From JANXQG01 sp963775975 (GTDB taxonomy: Bacteria > Planctomycetota > Planctomycetia > Pirellulales > Thermoguttaceae), in assembly GCA_963775975.1 (NCBI GenBank), contig CAVZKX010000004.1, positions 1 through 64,000 on the forward strand: a stretch of DNA of 64,000 nucleotides. The letters run 5' to 3'. Below the pieces are notes generated by a model. That model was not told where the DNA came from and ran no database searches. It saw nothing but the letters and a program-made list of their open reading frames with translations. Made by a program: the position numbers and the translations under genes. Below are positions 1 to 7,048 of the stretch, one piece after another (the stretch's first letter is position 1; each line of letters begins with the position of its first letter).

Positions 1-111
1 CAAACGGTGCTGCTGGCATCAAAGCCGATACTGCCTGAAGCGAAGACGCTGGCCGATACCGACGTGTTCGGGATCGTGATGAAGCAGTTCGGCGTTACGA
101 TGGATAGGTGA
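1..111 (+). CDS. C-terminal fragment of an unidentified protein
   Basis: An open frame enters from the left edge and ends at TGA 109-111, giving 36 residues that finish KQFGVTMDR. Its codon use fits the GC-rich coding style of the region and the next gene starts 43 bases later on the same strand. The fragment is too short to assign to a family, so no function is proposed. Confidence 0.4.
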   Translation, partial: QTVLLASKPILPEAKTLADTDVFGIVMKQFGVTMDR

Positions 112-123
112 GGGCGTCGAAGG

Positions 124-129
124 TATAAT
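124..129 (+). promoter_or_regulatory. possible -10 box TATAAT
   Basis: A perfect TATAAT lies 25 bases before the ATG at 154. No convincing -35 box sits at the usual distance (TGGATA at 101-106 is the best fit), so this is a weak promoter prediction for the two-gene cassette that follows. Confidence 0.25.
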
Positions 130-153
130 TACGGTGGCATTTGCTTTCGCAGG

Positions 154-489
154 ATGGAAATGATGGCTTCGCACATTGTTCAAGACGCCGCGCACGACGA
201 AAAACTGCGGGCGCAATTTCAGAGGCTCGTTGCGCAGTGGCGCAACGAATGTCAGTTGCTCTCGTCCACAACGGCAAAGGCGATGCATCCCGCGTATCAA
301 CAGATCATCGGGCTTGGGCCGGAAGCACTGCCTCTGATATTCAAGGAGCTGTCGGAACGGCAAGGCCACTGGTTCTGGGCGTTGAAATCGATAACCGGCG
401 AAGACCCTGTATCGGCAGCGGACGCGGGGAATGTCCCGCGACTAGCCGAAGCGTGGCTGCATTGGGGACGAGAACACGGATATCTGTGA
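154..489 (+). CDS. conserved hypothetical protein, first gene of a two-gene cassette
   Basis: A 111-residue soluble protein with no signal peptide or membrane segment. It carries the block HPAYQQIIGLGPEALPLI followed by HWFWALKSITGEDP and ends AEAWLHWGREHGYL. I remember this pattern from a family of small bacterial proteins of unknown function that often precede a DUF7689-type protein, which is the arrangement here: the next gene starts 4 bases after this stop. The Trp/His-rich centre is the conserved part. No catalytic motif is visible. The pairing suggests the two products act together, but that is inference. Confidence 0.7.
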   Translation: MEMMASHIVQDAAHDEKLRAQFQRLVAQWRNECQLLSSTTAKAMHPAYQQIIGLGPEALPLIFKELSERQGHWFWALKSITGEDPVSAADAGNVPRLAEAWLHWGREHGYL

Positions 490-492
490 TCG

Positions 493-921
493 ATGGACCT
501 CCGCCGCGCATTTCCGAATCTGACGCCGCAAAACCACAAGCTTGCGAGCCCCGCCACGGACGAATATAACTGCGTTGCCTTCGCGGCTGGCCACCAACGG
601 TTTTGGTGGTGGCCCGACCCTACCGGTTTATCCTATTGGCCGCCGGAAGCCGCACGGCAAGAGAGCGTGGCAGCTTTTCAGCAGGCGTTCACAGCATTGG
701 GTTATGAATCGTGTGAGAATGTAAGCCAGGAGAGCGGATTTGAGAAGGTCGCGATCTACGCACTCAGCGGGACTCCGACGCACGCAGCCAGACAACTGCC
801 CGATGGCCGCTGGGTCAGCAAGCTTGGCGAACTGGAGGATATCGAACACGCAAGCACGGATATACTGACCGGACCCGTTTACGGAGAAGTGGTGGCGGTG
901 CTGCGCCGCGCGCTTACGTGA
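493..921 (+). CDS. DUF7689-like hypothetical protein, second gene of the cassette
   Basis: A 142-residue protein beginning MDLRRAFPNL. Conserved-looking blocks are YNCVAFAAG, FWWWPDP, YWPPEA, GFEKVAIYA, PTHAARQLPDGRWVSKLG and DIEH. The Cys in YNC, the His in PTHAARQ and the Trp/Asp-rich segments resemble the DUF7689 family as I remember it. The Cys/His arrangement is reminiscent of NlpC/P60 or transglutaminase-like folds, but I cannot establish that. It starts 4 bases after the upstream gene, so the two are almost certainly co-transcribed. Family assignment is from memory; function is unknown. Confidence 0.7.
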   Translation: MDLRRAFPNLTPQNHKLASPATDEYNCVAFAAGHQRFWWWPDPTGLSYWPPEAARQESVAAFQQAFTALGYESCENVSQESGFEKVAIYALSGTPTHAARQLPDGRWVSKLGELEDIEHASTDILTGPVYGEVVAVLRRALT

Positions 922-926
922 CATGA

Positions 927-1688
927 TCATTCCTTCTCCGCCACCGGCAGGTATACGGTCCGCGCACCGTCGCCTGGTAGGCGCGGGGGGACGGGCAGGA
1001 GGATCGTGAACTGCGTGCCGCGGCCCGGTTCGCTTTGCAACAAGATATGGCCGTTGTGGGCTTCGATGATCTTCCGCGCCGTCGGCAGGCCCAGGCCGGA
1101 GCCGCTCCGCTTCGTCGAATAGAAGGCGTCGAAGAGATGGGCCTGCGTCTCGGCGTCCATGCCGCAGCCGGTGTCGATCAGATCGAGCGCCACGCCTTGG
1201 GCCGTGTTGTAGGTGCGGACGACCAACTGCCCACCGTCGGGCATCGCCTGCTGGGCGTTGAGCACCAGATTGAGAAGCGCACCATGAAAACTTTCGCGGT
1301 CGAGTGCCACGATGGCCAGGTCGCTGGCGAGATAGTCGATGATCTCGATCCGCCCCTCGGCCGCCTTGGGGCGGAAGAAATCCAACACCTGCCGGACCTG
1401 CACGTTAAGGTCGCTCGGCTCGAGTTTCAGCCGCCGCACCTTGGCGAAATCGAGGAAGCCATCGAGCAGGTCCTGCAAGCGCTGGCACTCGCGCTCCACC
1501 AGCTCGATCTTCCGCATCGCGCGGCGCTCGCGGGGCATCTCGCTGTCGCGAAAGTCCTCCGCCAAAAGCTCCATGTTCAGGCGGATCGTCGAGAGCGGGT
1601 TTTTGATCTCGTGCGCCAAGCCGCCCGCCAACCGGGCGATCTCGGTGTACTGATCGACCAGCCGCTGATTGACGGCGTCAGGAGACAT
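927..1688 (-). CDS. orphan soluble sensor histidine kinase (NtrB-like core)
   Basis: A 253-residue protein that is almost only a kinase core. The H-box GLAHEIKNPL places the phospho-accepting His at residue 26. A dimerisation helix pair follows, then the ATP-binding N-box (NLVLNAQQAM), G1 box (DTGCGM), F box (FDAFYSTK) and G2 box (GSGLGLPT). No membrane segment, PAS or GAF domain precedes the H-box, so the stimulus must come from a partner or be cytoplasmic. The motif style is closest to NtrB/ZraS-type kinases. No response regulator is adjacent, making it an orphan here. A longer N-terminus cannot be excluded because the ribosome site before ATG 1688 is weak. Confidence 0.85.
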   Translation of the reverse strand: MSPDAVNQRLVDQYTEIARLAGGLAHEIKNPLSTIRLNMELLAEDFRDSEMPRERRAMRKIELVERECQRLQDLLDGFLDFAKVRRLKLEPSDLNVQVRQVLDFFRPKAAEGRIEIIDYLASDLAIVALDRESFHGALLNLVLNAQQAMPDGGQLVVRTYNTAQGVALDLIDTGCGMDAETQAHLFDAFYSTKRSGSGLGLPTARKIIEAHNGHILLQSEPGRGTQFTILLPVPPRLPGDGARTVYLPVAEKE

Positions 1689-1705
1689 AGGCGCGACGGA
1701 AACAA

Positions 1706-1778
1706 GTAGGGTGGGCCGAGCGAAGCGAGTCCCACCAGCAACGAATCGGTGGGACTCGCTTCGCTCGGCCCACCCTAC
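1706..1778. repeat. perfect 31-bp palindromic element
   Basis: Arms 1706-1736 and 1748-1778 are exact reverse complements (31 bp) around an 11-base loop. The arm begins GTAGGGTGGGCCGAGCG. No T-run follows on either side, so it is not a standard terminator. It lies between the histidine kinase start and the pnp stop and looks like one of several small dispersed palindromes in this window. Confidence 0.85.
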
Positions 1779-1809
1779 ATTTGAAATGTCAGATTTGAGA
1801 TCTCAAACA

Positions 1810-4056
1810 TTACACCCGATCGCGCTCGCGGCCGCGGCCATGGCCATTGCCGCCGCGGCGGCCGTAGTCGCCGCGACCGCCATCCCGTCCGCCGTCACGG
1901 CCACCGCCCTCGCGGCTGGCATCGCGCGGAGGACGCTCGCCGCCGCCGGCCGGCGCCTTGTCGTCGACAATTCCGAGTTCCTTCAAGGCGGCCTTGCGGC
2001 TGAGCTTCACGCGATCCTGGTCGTCGATGAGGATGACCTTCACCGGCATCTCGTCGCCCACCTTGCAGATCTCGCCCACGCTGGATACATAGCCTTCGGC
2101 CAGTTCGCTGATGTGGCATAGGCCGTCCTTACCGGGCAGAATCTCGACGAACGCGCCGAAGTCCTTGATGCTGGCAACGCGGCCGGTGTAGATGCGGCCG
2201 ATTTCCACGGAGGCTGTGAGGGCCTCGATGCGGCGCAGGGCTTCTTCCGCGCCTTCCATGCCGCTGGAGGCAACCGTGACCGTACCGTCGTCCTCGACTT
2301 CGATCGACGCGCCGGTCGCTTCCTGAATCGAGCGGATCATCTTGCCGCCCGGCCCGATCAAGAGACCGATCTTCTCCGGATCGATGTGCGTCCGCAGCAA
2401 GCGCGGCGCCGAGGGCGAAATCTCGGGCCGCGGCCGGGAAATCGCCGTCAGCATCTTACGCAGGATCTCAATCCGCGCCTCGCGGGCCTGAGCCAGCGTA
2501 GCGACCACGATTTCCTCGCTGATGCCATTGATCTTGAGGTCCAATTGGATGCCGGTGATGCCGTTCTGCGTGCCGGCCACCTTGAAATCCATGTCGCCGT
2601 AATGATCTTCGTCGCCGATGATGTCGGTCAACAGGGTCCAGCGGTCGGCCTCCTTGACCAAGCCGATCGAAATGCCCGCCACAGGATTGCTGATCGGCAC
2701 GCCCGCGGCCATCAGGCCGAGCGTCGAGCCGCAGACCGTGGCCATCGAGCTGGAGCCATTGGACTCCAGGATGTCCGAGATGATGCGGATGGTATAAGGA
2801 AAATCTTCGCCGGCGGGCAGCACGGGCTTGACGCTCCGCTCGGCCAAAGCGCCGTGGCCGATTTCGCGGCGGCCGGGGCCGCGGATGGGCCGCACCTCGC
2901 CCACCGAGAACGATGGGAAGTAATAGTGCAGCATGAACTTCTGCGTGTACTCTTCGACTAGTCCGTCCACCCGCTGCTCGTCCTTGCCGGTGCCGAGCGT
3001 GACGGTGACCAGGGCCTGCGTCTCGCCGCGCTGAAAGACGGCCGAGCCGTGCACGCAGGGCAGCACGTCAACCGAACAGTCGATCTGCCGCAGCGTCTTG
3101 TGGTCGCGGCCGTCAGCCCGCGTGCCCGAGAGGATCAACTCGCGAAACGCCGATGCCGTGATCGACTTCCAAGCCGAGGAGAATTTTTCCACTTCCGCTA
3201 CGTCGGCCGCTGCGGCCAAAGGCAGCATTTCGGCCTTCACTCGCTCCTTCAAGGCGGTAACGGCCTCGGCGCGCGCCTGCTTGCCTTCGGTCCGCTTGGC
3301 CTGCTTGATCTCCTCGAAATACTTCGAGCGAATCGAGGCGAGGAACGGGTTCGGTTCCGGCGCGGTCAAGACGGCCTTGGTGACGCCGACCTTCCCGGCC
3401 AACTCGATCTGCATGTCGCAAATCTCGCGGACGTAGTCGTGGGCCTTGGCAATCGCCTCGGCCATGAGGCTCTCCGGCATTTCGCGGGCGAAACCCTCGA
3501 TCATGAGGATCGCGTTCTTGCTGCCGGAGATGATCAGGTCGAGATCGCTCTCCTCCAACTGGTCGTGCGTGGGGAAAGGAATGAACTCGCCATTGATATA
3601 CGCGAGCCGCACCGAGCCCAGCGGTCCGTCGAATGGCATCGGCGAAATCGTAAGGGCCGCCGACGCGCCGTTCATCGCCAGAACGTCGCCGTCGTTCTGC
3701 CTGTCCGAGGAGAGCACGAAGCTCTGGATCTGGACTTCGTCGAAGTACCACTCGGGGAACTGTGGCCGGATTGGCCGGTCCATGAGCCGGGCGGTGAGAA
3801 TCTCCTTGGTGGTGGGACGGCCTTCGCGCTTGAGAAACCCGCCGGGAAACTTGCCCGCCGCCGCCACGCGCTCGCGGTAGTCGCAGGTCAGCGGGAAGAA
3901 ATCACCGCTGAGCCGCGGAGGACCGGTGGCCGCGGCCACCAACACTACCGTCTCGCCATATTGGACTAAACAACTACCGGCCGCTTGCTTGGCCAACTCG
4001 CCGGTTTCGATGGATAATACCTGTGCTCCAATCTTCCGTTCTACGCGTACTTTCAA
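1810..4056 (-). CDS. pnp: polyribonucleotide nucleotidyltransferase (PNPase)
   Basis: A 748-residue phosphorolytic 3'-5' exoribonuclease. Two RNase PH-like domains flank a helical linker; the first contains FPLTCDYRER and the second GPGRREIGHGALAER (about residues 390-405) and GDEDHYGDMDFKVAGT (about 475-495), the conserved phosphate and metal-site region. A KH domain (GPGGKMIR) and an S1 domain (GAFVEILPGKDGLCH) follow, then a Gly/Arg/Asp-rich tail of about 45 residues, longer than in E. coli. The start codon is TTG at 4056-4054: it follows AGGAA by 5 bases and gives the canonical start MKVRVERKIG. It lies 135 bases downstream of rpsO on the same strand, the classical rpsO-pnp arrangement, where RNA turnover and ribosomal protein genes share a transcript. 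Confidence 0.97.
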   Translation of the reverse strand: MKVRVERKIGAQVLSIETGELAKQAAGSCLVQYGETVVLVAAATGPPRLSGDFFPLTCDYRERVAAAGKFPGGFLKREGRPTTKEILTARLMDRPIRPQFPEWYFDEVQIQSFVLSSDRQNDGDVLAMNGASAALTISPMPFDGPLGSVRLAYINGEFIPFPTHDQLEESDLDLIISGSKNAILMIEGFAREMPESLMAEAIAKAHDYVREICDMQIELAGKVGVTKAVLTAPEPNPFLASIRSKYFEEIKQAKRTEGKQARAEAVTALKERVKAEMLPLAAAADVAEVEKFSSAWKSITASAFRELILSGTRADGRDHKTLRQIDCSVDVLPCVHGSAVFQRGETQALVTVTLGTGKDEQRVDGLVEEYTQKFMLHYYFPSFSVGEVRPIRGPGRREIGHGALAERSVKPVLPAGEDFPYTIRIISDILESNGSSSMATVCGSTLGLMAAGVPISNPVAGISIGLVKEADRWTLLTDIIGDEDHYGDMDFKVAGTQNGITGIQLDLKINGISEEIVVATLAQAREARIEILRKMLTAISRPRPEISPSAPRLLRTHIDPEKIGLLIGPGGKMIRSIQEATGASIEVEDDGTVTVASSGMEGAEEALRRIEALTASVEIGRIYTGRVASIKDFGAFVEILPGKDGLCHISELAEGYVSSVGEICKVGDEMPVKVILIDDQDRVKLSRKAALKELGIVDDKAPAGGGERPPRDASREGGGRDGGRDGGRGDYGRRGGNGHGRGRERDRV

Positions 4057-4191
4057 CTTAGTTCCTGCCTTTACTGCTGAGGGAAGAGTCCTTTCATTGC
4101 TAGCGCCAGAAGGTGAAACAACCGTTCTCTTCCGGTAACGGATCGTTTCAATTCCTGCCGCGAGTAATAGGCAGTAGCGGACTATCGCGGG

Positions 4192-4461
4192 CTACTTGCG
4201 AATCTCGAGGCGGCGAATCAATTCGAGATAGCGCCGCGGGTCGATCTTCTTGAGATAATCCAACAGCCGTCGCCGGCGTGACACGAGCATCAGAAGGCCG
4301 CGTCGACAGGCGTAATCCTTTTTGTGCTCGCGCAAATGCTCGGTCAGCCCGTTCACGCGGGTCGTCAATATGGCGACTTGGACTTCGGGCGAGCCGGTAT
4401 CTTCCTGCTTCCGCCGATAGTCCCCGATCAATTCCTGCTTCCGCTCTTTGGTAATGGTCAT
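4192..4461 (-). CDS. rpsO: 30S ribosomal protein S15
   Basis: An 89-residue protein, the usual length for S15, which binds the central domain of 16S rRNA and nucleates the small-subunit platform. Family hallmarks are visible: DTGSPEVQVAILTTRVNGL, HLREHKKDYACRRGLL, and MLVSRRRRLLDYLKK near the C-terminus. It is the first gene of the minus-strand rpsO-pnp pair. S15 represses its own translation in several bacteria through its mRNA leader, but I saw no confident leader structure here. Confidence 0.97.
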   Translation of the reverse strand: MTITKERKQELIGDYRRKQEDTGSPEVQVAILTTRVNGLTEHLREHKKDYACRRGLLMLVSRRRRLLDYLKKIDPRRYLELIRRLEIRK

Positions 4462-4756
4462 CTGCTACCGCGACGGCTCCCGTTGGGTTGACCTCGACAC
4501 TCTTCGTGGCGAGTCACCGTCCTCCTACCGTTTCTAGCTTGAACTCTTCCAATATGTGTTTTGAAATAACCTACAAAAGGCTAAGTCTAGCTGTTTCCAC
4601 ATTAATTGCAAAGGGGGGTAAATGAATCAGGCGAAAGTCAGAGCGGACACCCCCTCTTGTGTGGCAATTGCGGGCATGTCGCCGGACAATCCGACCTTGC
4701 ATCAAACGGTGCGAGGCGCTAGAATCCGAACGCCCACTTGACTCTTCGGGCGACTT

Positions 4757-5164
4757 TTGAAAGTGCCTACTGTGTTTATTCGCATCGCCACCGTTCACCT
4801 GATGATAGCCGTAGTTTTGGCGTGCCCATTTCTTTGCTCGGCAGAGGCGAGAGCGGAAGCAATCGAACCAGTCGTATGCGGCTTTCACGTGCCATCGGAC
4901 GCGGAGGACGGCAAGAATTGCCCGGACCCGTCTGAACCGGGCAATTGCACTTGTCGGACATGCCTTTGCCGCGGTGCGGTAGTCGATCGGCATATTGAAA
5001 CGCCGCGCCCGAGCCGGTCGAGCGTAGCTTACAAGGCAGTTGAGACCGTGCCGGCAACTATTCTGGTCCGCAGCGGCTTGTTGGCCATACACTCCGTATG
5101 CCACTTCCCCGCTGCCGAATCCGGGCGGAAAATCCGCGCCCTTACCGGATCGTACCTTCTTTGA
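4757..5164 (+). CDS. small secreted Cys-rich protein upstream of metal efflux genes
   Basis: An open frame of about 135 residues beginning at TTG 4757 or GTG 4763; no clear ribosome site decides the start. An N-terminal hydrophobic segment ending CSAEARAEA looks like a signal peptide. The mature part is rich in Cys and contains CGFHVPSD, NCPDPSEPGNCTC and CRTCLCRG. It lies about 200 bases before the RND adaptor on the same strand. Clustered Cys and His in an exported protein next to a heavy-metal pump suggest periplasmic metal binding. That role is inferred from context; I do not recognise the family. Confidence 0.55.
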   Translation: MKVPTVFIRIATVHLMIAVVLACPFLCSAEARAEAIEPVVCGFHVPSDAEDGKNCPDPSEPGNCTCRTCLCRGAVVDRHIETPRPSRSSVAYKAVETVPATILVRSGLLAIHSVCHFPAAESGRKIRALTGSYLL

Positions 5165-5365
5165 TCGGGCCCGCTCTCGCCCGCAATGGCCGCCGTCGCG
5201 GCTGATTGCTCCTAGAACCACTCGGAAAATGTGCCGCTGGCCCGTAGAAGCGGTGTCTCGCCGCTTTTGCATGCTGCTTTTTGCATAGCAGCGGAATGCC
5301 GCATCCAGGGTTTTCCGACAGGCCGCCGATTCAATATCCCGATACATCATAAAGAGGAGCAAAAC

Positions 5366-7039
5366 ATGGCCCATCTTTCCACGCATCAGACAAGCAAAGT
5401 ACGGCGGCCGTTTGCCCTTTCGCAGGGCGGTGCGGGAGAACGACCTGAAGCGGCACTTGATGCGCCGGCGGCCGTGGCGCGCTTCGGCGTGCTGGCTTGC
5501 CTCGGCCATTCCATTCCGACCTTTATCGTCATGGCCCTGCTGGCCGGCATTGGTTGGTACGGGCATCACTCCGGCTGGAAGCTGCCGAAGTTCTCAGCGC
5601 TCGCCGGCAACGATGCCAACAAGCGCGAGGATTGGTGCGAAGAGCACGGCGTGGCGGAATCGCAGTGCGTGGAGTGCCGTCCGGACCTTCTGCCGCGGGA
5701 AAAGGATTACGGCTGGTGCGACGACCACGGCGTGGCGAATTGCCCCTGGTGCCATCCCGAGGTCGCGCAACTGAAGCAGCCGCCTGTCGTCACCGAGGCC
5801 GACCGTCAACGGGCGGCGCGGGCGTTGGCGGCAGCGCCGCGCGGCGCGAATAGCGCCGAGTGCAAGAACTACCGCCATCGAATCCAGCTCGCCTCGGCCG
5901 CAGCGGCGGCGAAGGCGGACCTCGACGTGGCGGTCGTCGATCGGAAACCGCTCGTCGAGTCGATCGCGGCCAACGGCCAGATCTCATACGACCAGACTCG
6001 TTTCGCCAGTCTTTCGTCGCGACTGCCCGGCACGGCATGGCGCGTCGAGAAAAGCGTCGGCGATGAAGTACACGCAGGGGAAGTCCTCGCATTGGTCGAC
6101 GCGGCCGAGGTCGGCCGCGCGAAGTCGGAGTTGATTCAAGCCTTGACCAACGAGCAACTTAAACGAGACCTGCTGAAAAAAATGGAAGCGGTCGCCGACA
6201 TTATGCCGCAAATCCAGCTTCAGGAGGCGCGCGCGGAGGCCATCCAAGCGGCTACTCGTCTGGCCAGCGCTCAGCAGGCACTCGGGAATCTCGGCCTTCC
6301 CGTGAATATCGAGCAATTGCGTGAATTGCCGCCGGAGAAACGCGCGGAACACCTTCGCCTGATTGGCCTCCCGGAATCGATCGCGAAGCATCTCGGCCCG
6401 AATGAGACAAGCGCCAATCTCCTGCCCGTAAAGGCGCCGCTGGATGGAATCATTGTGGCTCGGCAGGTGGTGGCGGGCGAGGCAGTAGATGCTTCGCGGG
6501 TGTTGTTCCAAGTGGCGGATACAAGCCGCATGTGGTTGTCCTTGAACGTGTCCGCGGAGAACGTCGGCAAACTGGCCCTCGGCCAGCCGGTCCGCTTCCG
6601 CCCTGATGGAAGCTCAGAGGAAGTGAAGGAATCGACGGGGAAAGTCGTTTGGATCAGCACGACGGCCGACCCGCATACGCGGATGGTGACCGTCCGCGCA
6701 GAATTGCCGAATCCGCATGGAGCGCTTCGCAGCGAAACCTTCGGCGCGGGCAAGATCGTGGTGCGCGAAGAGCGGGATGCCGTCGTCGTGCCCAACGAAG
6801 CAGTCCAATGGGAGGGATGTTGTCACGTGGTTTTCGTGCGCGACAAAGGCTATGCCGACAAGCCGGAGAGTTTCAAAGTATTTCACGTGCGCATGGTGCG
6901 GCCGGGGACAAGTAACGAGAAACAAACCGAGATTATCGCCGGCGTCTTGCCCGGCGAGGTCGTGGCAAGCAAAGGCAGCGACGTGCTCCGCGGTGCGCTC
7001 TTGAAGAGCAAGCTGGGCGACGGATGCGGCGACGACTAA
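5366..7039 (+). CDS. HME-RND periplasmic adaptor (CzcB/CusB-like) with Cys/His head
   Basis: The ATG at 5366 follows AGGAG by 8 bases, so I prefer it to upstream in-frame codons; this gives 557 residues. Residues about 40-70 form a membrane anchor (FIVMALLAGIGWYG). Next comes a double motif, DWCEEHGVAESQCVEC and GWCDDHGVANCPWC, a likely metal-binding head. The rest is a typical membrane-fusion protein: biotinyl-like halves (GTAWRVEKSVGDEVHAGE; VKAPLDGIIV), an alpha-hairpin between them, and a beta-barrel (RMWLSLNVSAENVGKLALG). It would link the inner-membrane pump to an outer-membrane channel. The pump gene follows 9 bases after the stop. No TolC-like gene is in the window. Confidence 0.9.
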   Translation: MAHLSTHQTSKVRRPFALSQGGAGERPEAALDAPAAVARFGVLACLGHSIPTFIVMALLAGIGWYGHHSGWKLPKFSALAGNDANKREDWCEEHGVAESQCVECRPDLLPREKDYGWCDDHGVANCPWCHPEVAQLKQPPVVTEADRQRAARALAAAPRGANSAECKNYRHRIQLASAAAAAKADLDVAVVDRKPLVESIAANGQISYDQTRFASLSSRLPGTAWRVEKSVGDEVHAGEVLALVDAAEVGRAKSELIQALTNEQLKRDLLKKMEAVADIMPQIQLQEARAEAIQAATRLASAQQALGNLGLPVNIEQLRELPPEKRAEHLRLIGLPESIAKHLGPNETSANLLPVKAPLDGIIVARQVVAGEAVDASRVLFQVADTSRMWLSLNVSAENVGKLALGQPVRFRPDGSSEEVKESTGKVVWISTTADPHTRMVTVRAELPNPHGALRSETFGAGKIVVREERDAVVVPNEAVQWEGCCHVVFVRDKGYADKPESFKVFHVRMVRPGTSNEKQTEIIAGVLPGEVVASKGSDVLRGALLKSKLGDGCGDD

Positions 7040-7048
7040 GGAGACACC

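Noticed and set aside
4571..5569. Minus-strand open frame of 332 codons spanning the region before the RND adaptor
   Set aside because: Composition is arginine-rich without domains, and it covers both the adaptor start with its ribosome site and the small Cys-rich gene.
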